From positions 186,001-250,000 of the forward strand of contig NZ_JAUSUL010000005.1 of assembly GCF_030814015.1 (NCBI RefSeq): a stretch of DNA of 64,000 bases. Reading direction: 5' to 3'. Each line of letters starts with the position of its first letter. The stretch's first letter is position 1. The notes beneath the pieces are model-generated. The model was not told the DNA's origin, did no database searches, and saw only the letters and a program-made list of their open reading frames with translations. This stretch comes from Amorphus orientalis. GTDB taxonomy: Bacteria; Pseudomonadota; Alphaproteobacteria; Rhizobiales; Amorphaceae. The position numbers and the translations under genes were made by a program. Below, one piece after another: positions 53,510 to 63,400 of the stretch.

Positions 53510-54813
53510 TCTGCCGCCGCTCCGTAGGGAAGGTTGACCCCGCCATAGCGGCGCAAACGAAGGTTTGCCTGCTCCGCGTGACCGACGAACCCCTCCAACA
53601 TGCACAGGCGCGAGCAATAGGCACCGATGACGGCCGCCGCCTCGTCTGTCACAACCTTCTGATAAGTATGCGTTTTCAGGAACTTCCCGACCCACAATCC
53701 GCCCGTGTAGCGACCGGCTTTCTGTGTCGGCAGAGTGTGGTTTGTACCGATGACCTTGTCGCCGTTCGCGACGTTGGTTCGCGGCCCCAGGAACAGCGCA
53801 CCGTAGGACTGCATGTGTTCCAGGAACCAGTCGTCCCGATCCGTCATGATCTGCACGTGTTCGGAGGCGATTTCGTTCGCGACACTGAGCATTTCCTCGT
53901 ACGTGTCGCAGACGATCACCTGGCCGTAGTCACGCCAAGAGGCTGCGGCCGTCTCGGCGGTCGGCAGAATTGCGAGTATTCTGTCTATATGGGCGAGCGT
54001 TTGTTCGGCGAGACGACGCGAATTGGTCACGAGCACGGCGGGTGAATTGTAGCCGTGCTCGGCCTGGCCAAGCAGATCGGTCGCGCACATCTCCGCGTCG
54101 ACCGTTTCGTCGGCGACGACCATCGTTTCCGTGGGACCGGCGAACAGGTCGATGCCCACGCGGCCGAAAAGTTGCCGCTTCGCTTCCGCGACAAACGCGT
54201 TTCCGGGCCCGACGAGCATATCCACGGGAGCAATCGTTTCCGTCCCGAGCGCCAGCGCGCCGATGGCCTGAATGCCGCCAAGTACATAGATTTCGTGCGC
54301 GCCGCCGAGGTGCATTGCGGCAACGACCGCCGGATTGGGCTCGCCATGAAACGGAGGGGTTGCCGCCGCGATCCGCGGAACGCCGGCAACCGACGCGGTC
54401 AGCACCGACATATGTGCCGAAGCGACCATCGGAAATTTCCCGCCCGGCACGTAACATCCGACCGAAGCGACAGGGATGTGCTTGTGCCCCAGGATCACGC
54501 CGGGAAGGGTTTCCACCTCAACGTCGGTCATCGAAGCGCGCTGCACCTCGGCGAACCGCCGTATCTGGTCCTGAGCGAAGCGGATGTCGTCCAGATCGCG
54601 GGGAGCCACCTTGGCCACCAACGCCTCGATGTCTGCCTCCGACAGGCGGAAAGCCTCCGGCGCGTAGTTGTCAAAGCGCTCGGAGAGTTCGCGGACGACC
54701 GCGTCGCCCCGCGCCTCGATGTCGGCAAGCGTCGCCTCGACGACATCGCGAACCTTGCGGTCGTCGTCCTTCCGTTCGTGTTCAGTGCGCCCTCTTTTGA
54801 GGTATTCGATCAC
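53506..54813 (-). CDS. HisD-like dehydrogenase (histidinol/sulfopropanediol dehydrogenase family)
   Basis: 435 residues. The NAD-dependent double-oxidation fold is clear: [50 protein letters not shown] with the Gln and His of the zinc site, SEHVQIMT and [20 protein letters not shown]. Sequence details in the last segment resemble the sulfopropanediol 3-dehydrogenase (HpsN) branch more than biosynthetic HisD, and no his genes are near. Thus a catabolic role on a diol or sulfonate is likely. Start GTG 54813 with GGAG 8 bases upstream. The SDR starts inside its stop codon. Confidence 0.85.
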   Translation of the reverse strand: MIEYLKRGRTEHERKDDDRKVRDVVEATLADIEARGDAVVRELSERFDNYAPEAFRLSEADIEALVAKVAPRDLDDIRFAQDQIRRFAEVQRASMTDVEVETLPGVILGHKHIPVASVGCYVPGGKFPMVASAHMSVLTASVAGVPRIAAATPPFHGEPNPAVVAAMHLGGAHEIYVLGGIQAIGALALGTETIAPVDMLVGPGNAFVAEAKRQLFGRVGIDLFAGPTETMVVADETVDAEMCATDLLGQAEHGYNSPAVLVTNSRRLAEQTLAHIDRILAILPTAETAAASWRDYGQVIVCDTYEEMLSVANEIASEHVQIMTDRDDWFLEHMQSYGALFLGPRTNVANGDKVIGTNHTLPTQKAGRYTGGLWVGKFLKTHTYQKVVTDEAAAVIGAYCSRLCMLEGFVGHAEQANLRLRRYGGVNLPYGAAAE

Positions 54814-54920
54814 AACGATATCTCCGGAACTTATGAGTCTTCAGCACCTGACGGCGCGTGCCGACCGGCCTGACCAGCCTGACGGGATGAGCAGGCCCGA
54901 CCGCGGGCCTCGAAGCAGGG

Positions 54921-55679
54921 TCATGGGCGGTCTTTCACCGCCGCAGTGATTTCGGGACTGAAAAAATCCTGCAGGGCCTTCTGGTCACTTGCGACCGCGA
55001 CCGCGTTGATTCCGCGTTCGAAAAGGCCCGCGGCGGCACTCATCGTGGGAGCGAACGAGGCCGCTGACAGTCCAGCGGCGGCGCAGGCGGCAACCACCTT
55101 GTCGACCGACGCTCGAACCGCGGGCGCATCCAGTGACGTCTCGCCCAGAGCGACGGCGAGATCGGCGGGACCAACGAAGCACGCGCCGAGCCCTTCGGTG
55201 GCTGCAATCGCCTCGGCGGCCTCGACCGCGTCCGGATCCTCGATCTGAGGCACCACGACGACGTCACGAGACCGTTCCAGGTGCTCAGCCATCGTGCGCG
55301 CGCCATAGTCGCCCGCCCGTGTGGTCGCACTGTAGCCGCGTCCGCCCGCACCGTAGTTCGCCGCCTTTACCAGAGCAGCCGCTCCGGCAGCATCCATCAC
55401 GTGCGGAACCAGAACCCCGTCCGCTCCCTGGTCGAGGACGCGCAGGATTTCGGAAGGACGGGCGTCGGGAACACGGACAAGAATGGGCAGTCTCGCCGCG
55501 CGGGCAGCAAGAAGCGATAGATCGATTTCGGTGGGGCCGAACGGCGCATGCTCCGCATCGAGGATCGCGAAATCGAGACCGGTTCCGGCGAGGACCTCGA
55601 TCACCATCGGGTGGGGCGTCTTCACGAACGTGCCGATGAGCCGTTCCCTGGCCGTGAAGCGCGCTTTCAGCGACGTCAC
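54921..55679 (-). CDS. HpcH/HpaI-family aldolase
   Basis: 252 residues. TFVKTPHPMVIEVLAGTGLD and ILDAEHAPFGPTEID near the N-terminus, VLVPHVMDAAGAAALVKAAN and VVVPQIEDPDAVEAAEAIAA are the class II aldolase/citrate-lyase-type motifs that hold divalent metal (Glu and Asp) and the oxo-acid. It cleaves 4-hydroxy-2-oxo acids into pyruvate and an aldehyde. The frame is open to 55817, but GTG 55679 with GGAG 7 bases upstream matches the family length. It is the first gene of the catabolic operon, 255 bases after the LacI gene. Confidence 0.88.
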   Translation of the reverse strand: MTSLKARFTARERLIGTFVKTPHPMVIEVLAGTGLDFAILDAEHAPFGPTEIDLSLLAARAARLPILVRVPDARPSEILRVLDQGADGVLVPHVMDAAGAAALVKAANYGAGGRGYSATTRAGDYGARTMAEHLERSRDVVVVPQIEDPDAVEAAEAIAATEGLGACFVGPADLAVALGETSLDAPAVRASVDKVVAACAAAGLSAASFAPTMSAAAGLFERGINAVAVASDQKALQDFFSPEITAAVKDRP

Positions 55680-55888
55680 CGGAGCGCTCCGGCAGCGCAC
55701 GCGGTGATCATCGCGCACACCGCATTGGAAATGCGACCATCCCCTCCCCGGACACGCAACGACCGGCTCAAACCGCAATGAACGGCGCTGGAGTGCATTG
55801 GCGGATCCTCGACTCATTGTTGCGACCGCGCCCTCGATCCGGGCGCTTGCGCATTCTTATGAGTCAGAGGTTAGCGGCCATTCGCAAA

Positions 55889-55906
55889 TTGTGCAATAGC
55901 GTGCAA
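55889..55906. promoter_or_regulatory. Candidate LacI-family site before the aldolase gene
   Basis: TTGTGCAATAGCGTGCAA carries the CGTGCAA half also seen in the operator at 57020-57038; the left half is imperfect and one base further away. It lies upstream of the aldolase start, where the catabolic operon promoter should be. Confidence 0.4.
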
Positions 55907-55933
55907 AATTTATTCAAAACTTCTCAAACATGC

Positions 55934-56986
55934 TCACGACGGCTGGTCGGGCTCGCTTCTCGCCAGCCTCGCCGAACCCCGAAGGATGAGGCGCGAATCC
56001 ACAATAACCGTCCGTTTCTCAGCTTCCTTGGCCGCCATGATATCGTCGATCATGGCCATGGCGGCTGCAATCATCTTGTTGCGCCGTTGACGCACAGTGG
56101 TCAGATTGAAAGAGGGCCAGCTTGCCATCGGGATGTCATCGAAGCCGACGACGCTGACCTCTTCGGGGACGGATATGGACAGGTCCCGGCGCAGGCCTTC
56201 GAGCGCGCCAAGGGCGCTGATGTCGTTTGCGGCGAATATCGCATCGGGCGGCTCGGTCTGCATCATCAGCCGCTTCGCTGCTTCCCGCCCGCCTTCGAAG
56301 GTGTATTCGCCCCACTCCTGAATGGGCCGCTCAAGTCCCAGTTCTTCGAGCCGCTGGGTGAGACCCGCGAGCCGATCCCGGTTGGTGGATGCCCCTTCGA
56401 GGCCATTGATGAACGCAATCCGCTTGTGCCCCCCAAGCACCAGAAGTTCAGCGATTGCGCGGGCACCCGCCACATTGTCCGTCTGAACGGAAAAGGCATC
56501 TACGCCTTCGACCGCCCGATTGAACAAGACGACCGGCACGCCCGCCGCAGCGCACGCCTCGATCGCACCCGATCGGAGACCGGAGGCGGCGACAATCATC
56601 GCGTCGACCCCCTGTTCCAGCATCGAACTGATCTCGATCTCGGTGCCATCAAGGGCCGCCGCCGCCCGGCACATCACCCGGAGACCGCGTTGATGCAATT
56701 CCCCGAGGAAGCCGGCCAGAACGGCCTGGTAAAACGGGTTGTCGAGATTGGCCATGACCAGCCCGACCGTGCGGCCGACAACCGGCTCCTCAACCATGCT
56801 CGCCGCCGCCGATCTCGGGCGATAGCCGAGGCTGCGCGCCGCTTCCAGGACGAGCGAGCGCGTGGCAGGATCGATGGAGGCACCTTCCGTAAACGTACGG
56901 CTCACGGTGGAACGTGACACATTCGCGATCCGCGCCACATCGAGTGCAGATGGGGCGGTTCTTTTCCGCCTGGTCTTTCCGTTCAC
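55934..56986 (-). CDS. LacI-family transcriptional regulator
   Basis: 350 residues. The N-terminal helix-turn-helix SALDVARIANVSRSTVSRTF is followed by the hinge and a periplasmic-binding-like domain (GRTVGLVMANLDNPFYQAVL, GVDAMIVAASGLRSGAIEAC, PDAIFAANDISALGALEGLR, VSVVGFDDIPMASWPSFNLT). The frame extends to 57082, but GTG 56986 with AGGAG six bases upstream gives the usual N-terminus. It lies on the same strand as the catabolic operon and probably represses it and itself via the paired CGTGCAA sites. Confidence 0.93.
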   Translation of the reverse strand: MNGKTRRKRTAPSALDVARIANVSRSTVSRTFTEGASIDPATRSLVLEAARSLGYRPRSAAASMVEEPVVGRTVGLVMANLDNPFYQAVLAGFLGELHQRGLRVMCRAAAALDGTEIEISSMLEQGVDAMIVAASGLRSGAIEACAAAGVPVVLFNRAVEGVDAFSVQTDNVAGARAIAELLVLGGHKRIAFINGLEGASTNRDRLAGLTQRLEELGLERPIQEWGEYTFEGGREAAKRLMMQTEPPDAIFAANDISALGALEGLRRDLSISVPEEVSVVGFDDIPMASWPSFNLTTVRQRRNKMIAAAMAMIDDIMAAKEAEKRTVIVDSRLILRGSARLARSEPDQPS

Positions 56987-57019
56987 GGTGAGCTCCTGTT
57001 TGACGAAACAGATGCACCG

Positions 57020-57038
57020 ATTGCACGAACCGTGCAAT
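57020..57038. promoter_or_regulatory. Candidate LacI-family operator in front of the LacI gene
   Basis: ATTGCACG and CGTGCAAT, perfect 8-bp arms with a 3-base centre, 34 bases upstream of the LacI GTG. It has the size and symmetry of a LacI-type operator. Confidence 0.65.
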
Positions 57039-57435
57039 ACGTCGCCTTCTGATCCGCGGCTTGCTTCATCCGGCCCTTGCACCGAATGAAATCGGCATGA
57101 CCCGTCCGGACGCCCACAAGATCACGTCCTTGCCGATCCCGAAAGGAATGGCCGCGTTCGCTTCCAGCGATCAAGGCGGCGGTCGACGGAATTGCCCTTG
57201 GATCAATCAGACGGACGGCAGGTGCCCCGAGAGCTTGAACCTCCTCCATTTTTCAGGAGCGGCCGTCGCGATCAATGAGACGGCCGCATGAGAATGGGTT
57301 CGACGGCTGATCCGGCGCAAGAGCCGGCTGCCGGAAGCGACCGGATTTGTCCGGAAGCGGAATGGCGGGTCTCGGCGCGAGGATTTCCCACTCCAGACAT
57401 TCGGCAAACTTAATCGGAGCCTGATTGTCGTTCCC
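57039..57435. other. Gene-free stretch between LacI gene and autotransporter
   Basis: About 400 bases downstream of the autotransporter stop. Small open frames on both strands look spurious. It holds two hairpins (57241-57259, 5-bp stem; 57260-57286, 8-bp stem) and nothing else recognised. Confidence 0.5.
57260..57286 (-). repeat. Inverted repeat downstream of the autotransporter gene
   Basis: CGGCCGTC and its exact complement flank an 11-base loop. It may act as the transcript end of the autotransporter gene 150 bases upstream, but no U-run follows. Confidence 0.35.
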
Positions 57436-60400
57436 TCAGAACCTGACCGTGAAGCGCCCGGTGACGGCGTTGTCGGTGGCCCCGGACCCGAACTGACCGT
57501 CGTAGGAGACACCCAGCAAAACCCCCTCGACGCCGCGCGCCGGCATCGCGCCGAGATCGAACTCCAGACCGGCGCCCACAACGGCTACGTCCTCGGCGAT
57601 CGGCGTTCCCTGAACGGTGAAGGGCGATCCGCCGGCGAACGCGCTGGTCGCAGAGGGATCGAGGGAGCCGAACGCGTGGCGCCAGCCCACGAGGCCGCTC
57701 ACCTTCGCACGGGCCGACGACAGCGGGACCGGGACCACGGCGGACGCGCGCACCCCCAGCGTCGAATAGGTGACCTCGGTGGTATCGCTCTGCACCGAGA
57801 GCGCGGCGGTTCCGCCGGTTTCCGTGTAGGCGTCCGTCGCCGCGCTGACATAGGCGAGGCCCGCGAACGGCTCGACCGCGGCCCAGCGCGTCGTGACCTC
57901 ATAACCCGCCTCGCCGAACACCTGGGTGGTGCCGCCGCTGGTGGCGCCGGTCAGATATTGCGACATGCCGGGGTAGGAGACGGTGCGCGCGGTCTCGATC
58001 TCGGACCAGGTGTAGGAGGCGCCGCCGCGGAGGTTCAGGCCCCGCCACCCCGTGCCGCCATAGACGCCGAGATGGTAGAGCGTGGCGTCGGCCGACGAGG
58101 AGCGCGCGTCGGCGTCGTAGCTGGAGGCCTGGTAGCCGGCCAGGACCCCGGCCCGACCGTACGGTCCGATCGCCGCATCGCCGCCGACCAGGAAACCGGC
58201 CGTGTCGCGGTCGAGGGGCGCAGAACTGCCGGTGCCGTCCGAGGAGCCCCAGGAACCGAAAAGCTCGCCCCAGGCGGAGAAGGCCGGGCCTTCCGGCGCG
58301 GGCTTGGCGATCGCGCCGTTGCCGGAATAGGCCACGCTGTCGGCCCCGCCGCCGCCGAACGCGGAGAAGGCGGCCTGGATGCGCGCCATCGCCGCCTCGC
58401 GCACGACACGGCTGTCTTCCACCAGCCCCGTCTTGAGGCTGCCGTGAATCTCGCCGTGAAGCGCATCATAGGCCTCCTTCGCCCCGGCGGCGTCGAGTCT
58501 CACCACCGTGTCGTAAATCGCGCTGCCCGCGCCGAGGTCATCGATCGCTGCGGCAGTCGCGGCCTGGTTCGGGGTGTCGGCGACCGCGACGAAGCTGACG
58601 TCGTTGCGCACCAGGGTCAGGAAGACCGCGTTCGGCAGGTAGCTCAGGCTCGGGTCGAGGAACGCCAGTGTGGAGGACACGCCGGCGAACCGCCCCGTGA
58701 TCCCGCCGTCCGCGGTCAGGATCGGGTAGTTCGACGATACGGCATAGGCGCCGTCGAAGCCGATGTGCGCGACCTCGCCGCCCCGGATGGAGATCGTCCC
58801 GGTGGCGTGGATCAGGTCGGCTTCCGTGCTGCCGGGCCGGGTCTCGACCGAATAGACCGAGCCGGCCTCGAACACCAGATTGCCGGCCACGGTGATGGCG
58901 CCGATCGAGTTGCCCGGCGCAATCATGCCACCCGACTGCACCATCGTGTCGCCTACGGTGCCGTTTCCGGCGAGCCGGCCGCCGGCGCCGAGCACCAGGT
59001 TGCCGCCGAGCGTGGTGTTGCCGAGCGTCATCGTGAAGTTCCGGACCGTCGTCTCGCCCTGGTAACCGGCGTTGTCGCCGGTGAGCCGGACCTGGCCGCC
59101 GCCGGTGTAGAGCACGTCGCCGGCGCCCGTGACGGCCCCGGCGTAGGAGCCGTCGAAAGCCTGATCGAAAGTCAGGTTGGTGCCGGCCGCGACCATCACA
59201 TCGCCGGTGAACAGCGCCGTCGTGGAGACTATCGAGCCGGCCAGGATCGACCACGGCAGGCTGCTCGCCCCGGTGAGCGTGAGCGTGCCGGCGCCGGACT
59301 TCACCATCTGCCCGTTCGTCCCGTTCAGGCCGCCGATCGAGCCGGCGAACGTGCCGTCGGAGGTCTGCGCGAATTCCACCGTACCGGCGTTGGCGAGGTT
59401 GCCCCGGATCGAGGACGTGGTGCCAATGAGCGTCCCGGAGGCGACGCTGGTCCCGCCGGTGTAGGTGTTGGCCCCTGTCAGTGTCAGCGTGCCGGCGCCG
59501 GACATGCCCAGGGCCCCACTCCCGGTAATCGGGCCGGAGAGCGTCAGCGTCGTGCCCGACGCGGGCGCGAACCCGCCGTCGGTCGACGTCGTGGCGACCG
59601 ACCGCGAGGTCTCGACCGAGGCCGTGGTCGAAAGCGTACCGCCGGCGAGCGTGAGTCCGCCCGCCGCCACGCCCAGCGCCGCGTCGGACGCCACCTGCAG
59701 CGTACCCGCTGCGATCTGCGTCCCGCCGGTGTAGGTGTTCGTCCCCGTCAGAACCAGCGTGCCGGCGCCGGACTGGGTCAGCGCCCCGCTCCCGGTGAGC
59801 GTGCCGGAGAGTGTGAGTGTCGTGCCCGCCGCCGGCGCGAAGCCTCCGGTCGAAGACGACAGCGCCGCGGCCCGGCCGGTGTCGAAGCTTGCCGTCGTCG
59901 CCAACGTGCCGCCGGCCATCATCAGCCCGCCCGCCGCCGCACCCAGCGCCGCGTCGGACGCCACCTGCAGCGTGCCGGCCGCGATCTGCGTCCCGCCGCT
60001 GTAGGTGTTGGTCCCTGCGAGCACCAGCGTGCCGGAGCCCTGCTTGGCAAGCTGGGTGCCGGTTCCGTCGGCGATGGTTGACGCGATCGTCGTCGTCACG
60101 CCGCCGTCGACGTTGATCGTCCCCGCGCTCCCGCTCGCGGGCGACATCGCCAACGTGCCGCCGGTCAGCAGGTAGCCGGTGGTCTTGAACTGCAGCGTGT
60201 CGAAGGTCCGCGAGCCGGAGACCGTCACGGTGCCGGCGGCCCCCGCGAAGATCCCGACCGACGATCCCCAGATCATGTTGGCCGACCCGTCGCTCGACGT
60301 CCAGTTGGTGGTCGGCCCGTCCCAGGATCCCGAACCGCCGTCGATCACGCCGTTGGCGGTCGTGTTCGACCCGTCCCAGAACAGCATCGACTGGCCGCTC

Positions 60401-63400
60401 GAGAGCACCTGCAGGTTGACCTGGCCCGGCAGCGAGGTGTCGACGGTGTTGACCGAACCGGGTACCCCGCTGACGGTCACCGTGTCGAAGGAGCCGCCGA
60501 ACTGGCCGCCATAATCGAACAGATAGTAGTAGCCGGCGGAGCCGACGCTCGCAGTCAGCGTGCCGCCCAGCGTCAGGTTGCCGCCGACCGAGACGAAGTC
60601 GTTGGTGGCGCTCCCCGACACGTTCGGCGTGTTCAGCTCGAACACCGTGGTCGACCCCGAAGACAGCGTCAGATCGCCGTTCAACGTGAGCGTGCCCGGG
60701 CTCGCCCCCGGCGACAGCGTACCGCCGCTCTGGACTATCACACCGCCGCCCACCGTGCCGGTGCCCGCCAGGGTTCCGCCCGACGCGACCTGAAGCGATG
60801 AGGACGCACCACCCAGCGTACCATCCACCTGCAGGATCCCGCCGGAAACGGTGGCGGCGCCGGCGTAGCCGGTGCTCGTCCCGGAAAGGGCAAGCGTCCC
60901 GGTGCCGGTCTTGCCGAAGGCAGAGCTCCCGGATAGGGCGCCGCTGAAGGTGGCGGCGAGGCCATCGGCGATCGAGATCCCGCCGCCCGAACCAGTGAAG
61001 GAGATGGCGTTGTCGACGGTCGTCGTGCCGGTCAGCGCCAGCGATCCGCCGTTCAGGATGACCTCAAGCCCGCCCAGGTTGGCATCCGAGGCAATCTGGA
61101 GCCTCCCGGCCTGGACCAGCGTGGAACCATGGCTGTTGCTGCCCGAGAGGACCAGGGTGCCCGAGCCCGTCTTTCTCAGGGAGGCCGAAGCTCCCGACAC
61201 CATCCCGCTCAATGTCGTCGTGAGGCCGCTCCCGATGTCGACGGTGGCAGACGACGTGATCCCCACGTCGTTGCCGATGGTCGTCGAGCTGGCGACGGCC
61301 AGGGTGCCCCCCGAAAAGGACAGATTGCCGGCCCCGAGGCTTGCCTGAGACGCCACGGCAAGCGTTCCGGAACTGATCGCGGTCCCGCCCGAATGGGTGT
61401 TGGTTCCGGTCAGGGCGAGTGTGCCCGCGCCTGTCTTCGTCAGCGCTCCCGTGCCGCTGACGACGCCGCTGAGGGTCGCCGACACGCCGCCGGCCACCGA
61501 CACGCCACCACCGGAACCCGCGCTGACGGCGTTGTCGATGGTGGTGGCCCCGGTCAGGCCCAGATAGCCGCCGGCGAGGACGATGGCGCCGGTGCCCAGA
61601 TTGCTGTCGGAGGCCACCGCCAGCGTTCCGTCGGTAATCGTCGTCGTGCCCGAATAGGTGTTCGCCCCGGAAAGGGTGAGAGTTCCAGCCGACACCTTGA
61701 TCAGACCGCCGGAGCCTCCGATCACGCCACTCGCGGTCGGTGACGCGTTTGCCGTGTCGATCGTCCCGCTCCCGGCACCGAGGGTCATGTCGTTGTCGAA
61801 GGTCGTATCCGCACCGAGCTGAAGCGCACCGCCGTTCAACGTGATCATTCCGGAGCCGAGATTGCCGTCGCTCGTCACCCGGACAGTCCCCCCGATGATT
61901 TCGGTTGAGCCATAAGTATTCGAGCCGGAGAGGCTGAGGGTGCCGGCACCGGCCTTCGTCAGCGTGGTGCCGCCGACGCTGCCGCTCAGGGTCGGAAAGA
62001 GGCCTGTGGCGACCGAGATCGTTCCCCCGCCGGACTGCAGCGTGACGGTATTGTCGAAGGTGCCGCTGCCATCGAGGCGGAGCGTGGTGCCATTCAGCCT
62101 CACGGTGCCCGCCCCGAGATTGCTGTCCGAGGCGACCGCCAGCGTCCCGCCGGCGATCGACGTCGTTCCCGAGTACGTGTTCGTCCCGGAGAGGGTGAGG
62201 GTTCCCGCCGAAATCTTGGTGAGGTTGCCCGACCCTCCGATCGCTCCGCTCAAGGTCGGCGACGTGGTGGCCGTGTCGATCGTCCCGTTGCCGGCGCCGA
62301 GCATGATCGCGTTGTCGACCGTCGCGTTCGTGCTCAACTGCAGCGCACCGCCGTTCAACGTGACCGTTCCGGTGCCGAGATTGCCGTCGCTCGTCACCCT
62401 GAGACCGCCGCTGATAATCTCGGTCGCTCCATAGGAGTTCGTGCCGGAGAGGCTGAGGGTCCCGGCCCCGACCTTGGTCAGGCGGCCGCTCCCCGACACT
62501 GCCCCGCTGAGGACGGCTTCATCGCCCGTCTGCACCTCTATGCTCCCGTTGGAGCTGCCCAACGTGACGGCGTTGTCCACGGTGAAGCTGCCCGTCAGTC
62601 CGAGCGTGCCACCGTCGAGAGTCACGGTGCCCACGCCGAGGTTGCCGTCGGCGGAGATCGAAAGCGTGCCGCCCGTCACCGTCCACGGCGTCGTCTCCGT
62701 CGTGGTTCCGGTCAGGGTCCAGGTGCCGGATCCGGTCTTCTCGAAGGCCTCGAAACCCCGGAACTGATTGCCGGACCCGATCTCGGCAACGTTGAACGTG
62801 GAACTGTAAGGACCTCCGAGAGCGAGCGTGTCGGACGACCCGCCCGCGACGACAAACCCGGTGAACGCGTAGCCGGCTTCCAGCGTCAGCCTGTTGGTGC
62901 CGCCGGTGAATTCGATTGCGTTCGCCCGCACCGTTCTGCTGGCGTCGAGACCGCCGCTGACGCTGCCCGACACGGTGACGTCGAGCCCGCTGCCGCGGAG
63001 GCCGACGCCACCAAGCCCGATCGATCCCTGTGTCCCCCCGGAGCCCACAAAGTCCGTTCCCGCCCCGTCTCCGCCGTTGACGCCCCCGGAGATCGTCACC
63101 GTGGCGGAGGAACCCAAGGACAAGCCCGTCCCGCCGTCCCCGCCATTGCCCGACGCATCGACCATGGCACCCCCGGAGCCGCGGCCGCCCGCGCCTCCGG
63201 AAACCGTGCCGCTGACGATCAGATTGACCGTCTGATCGGTGGCAAACCCATCGCCGCCGAGACCACCGTTTCCTCCACTGGTGCTGGCGCCGCCGCCGGT
63301 ACCGCCGTCGCCGCCCCTCCCTCCGGTCACGCTTCCCGCGATGGAGAGGTCTGTCGGCTGCGTTGCGACGAGCCCGATGCCGCCATCGCCGCCGGACCCG

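Noticed and set aside
53506-54813. Biosynthetic histidinol dehydrogenase hisD.
   Set aside because: No other histidine genes are nearby, and the context and C-terminal motif fit the catabolic HisD-like branch.
57676-60081. An 801-codon plus-strand frame inside the autotransporter gene.
   Set aside because: Mirror of the repeats on the other strand; its repeats track the autotransporter repeat period exactly.
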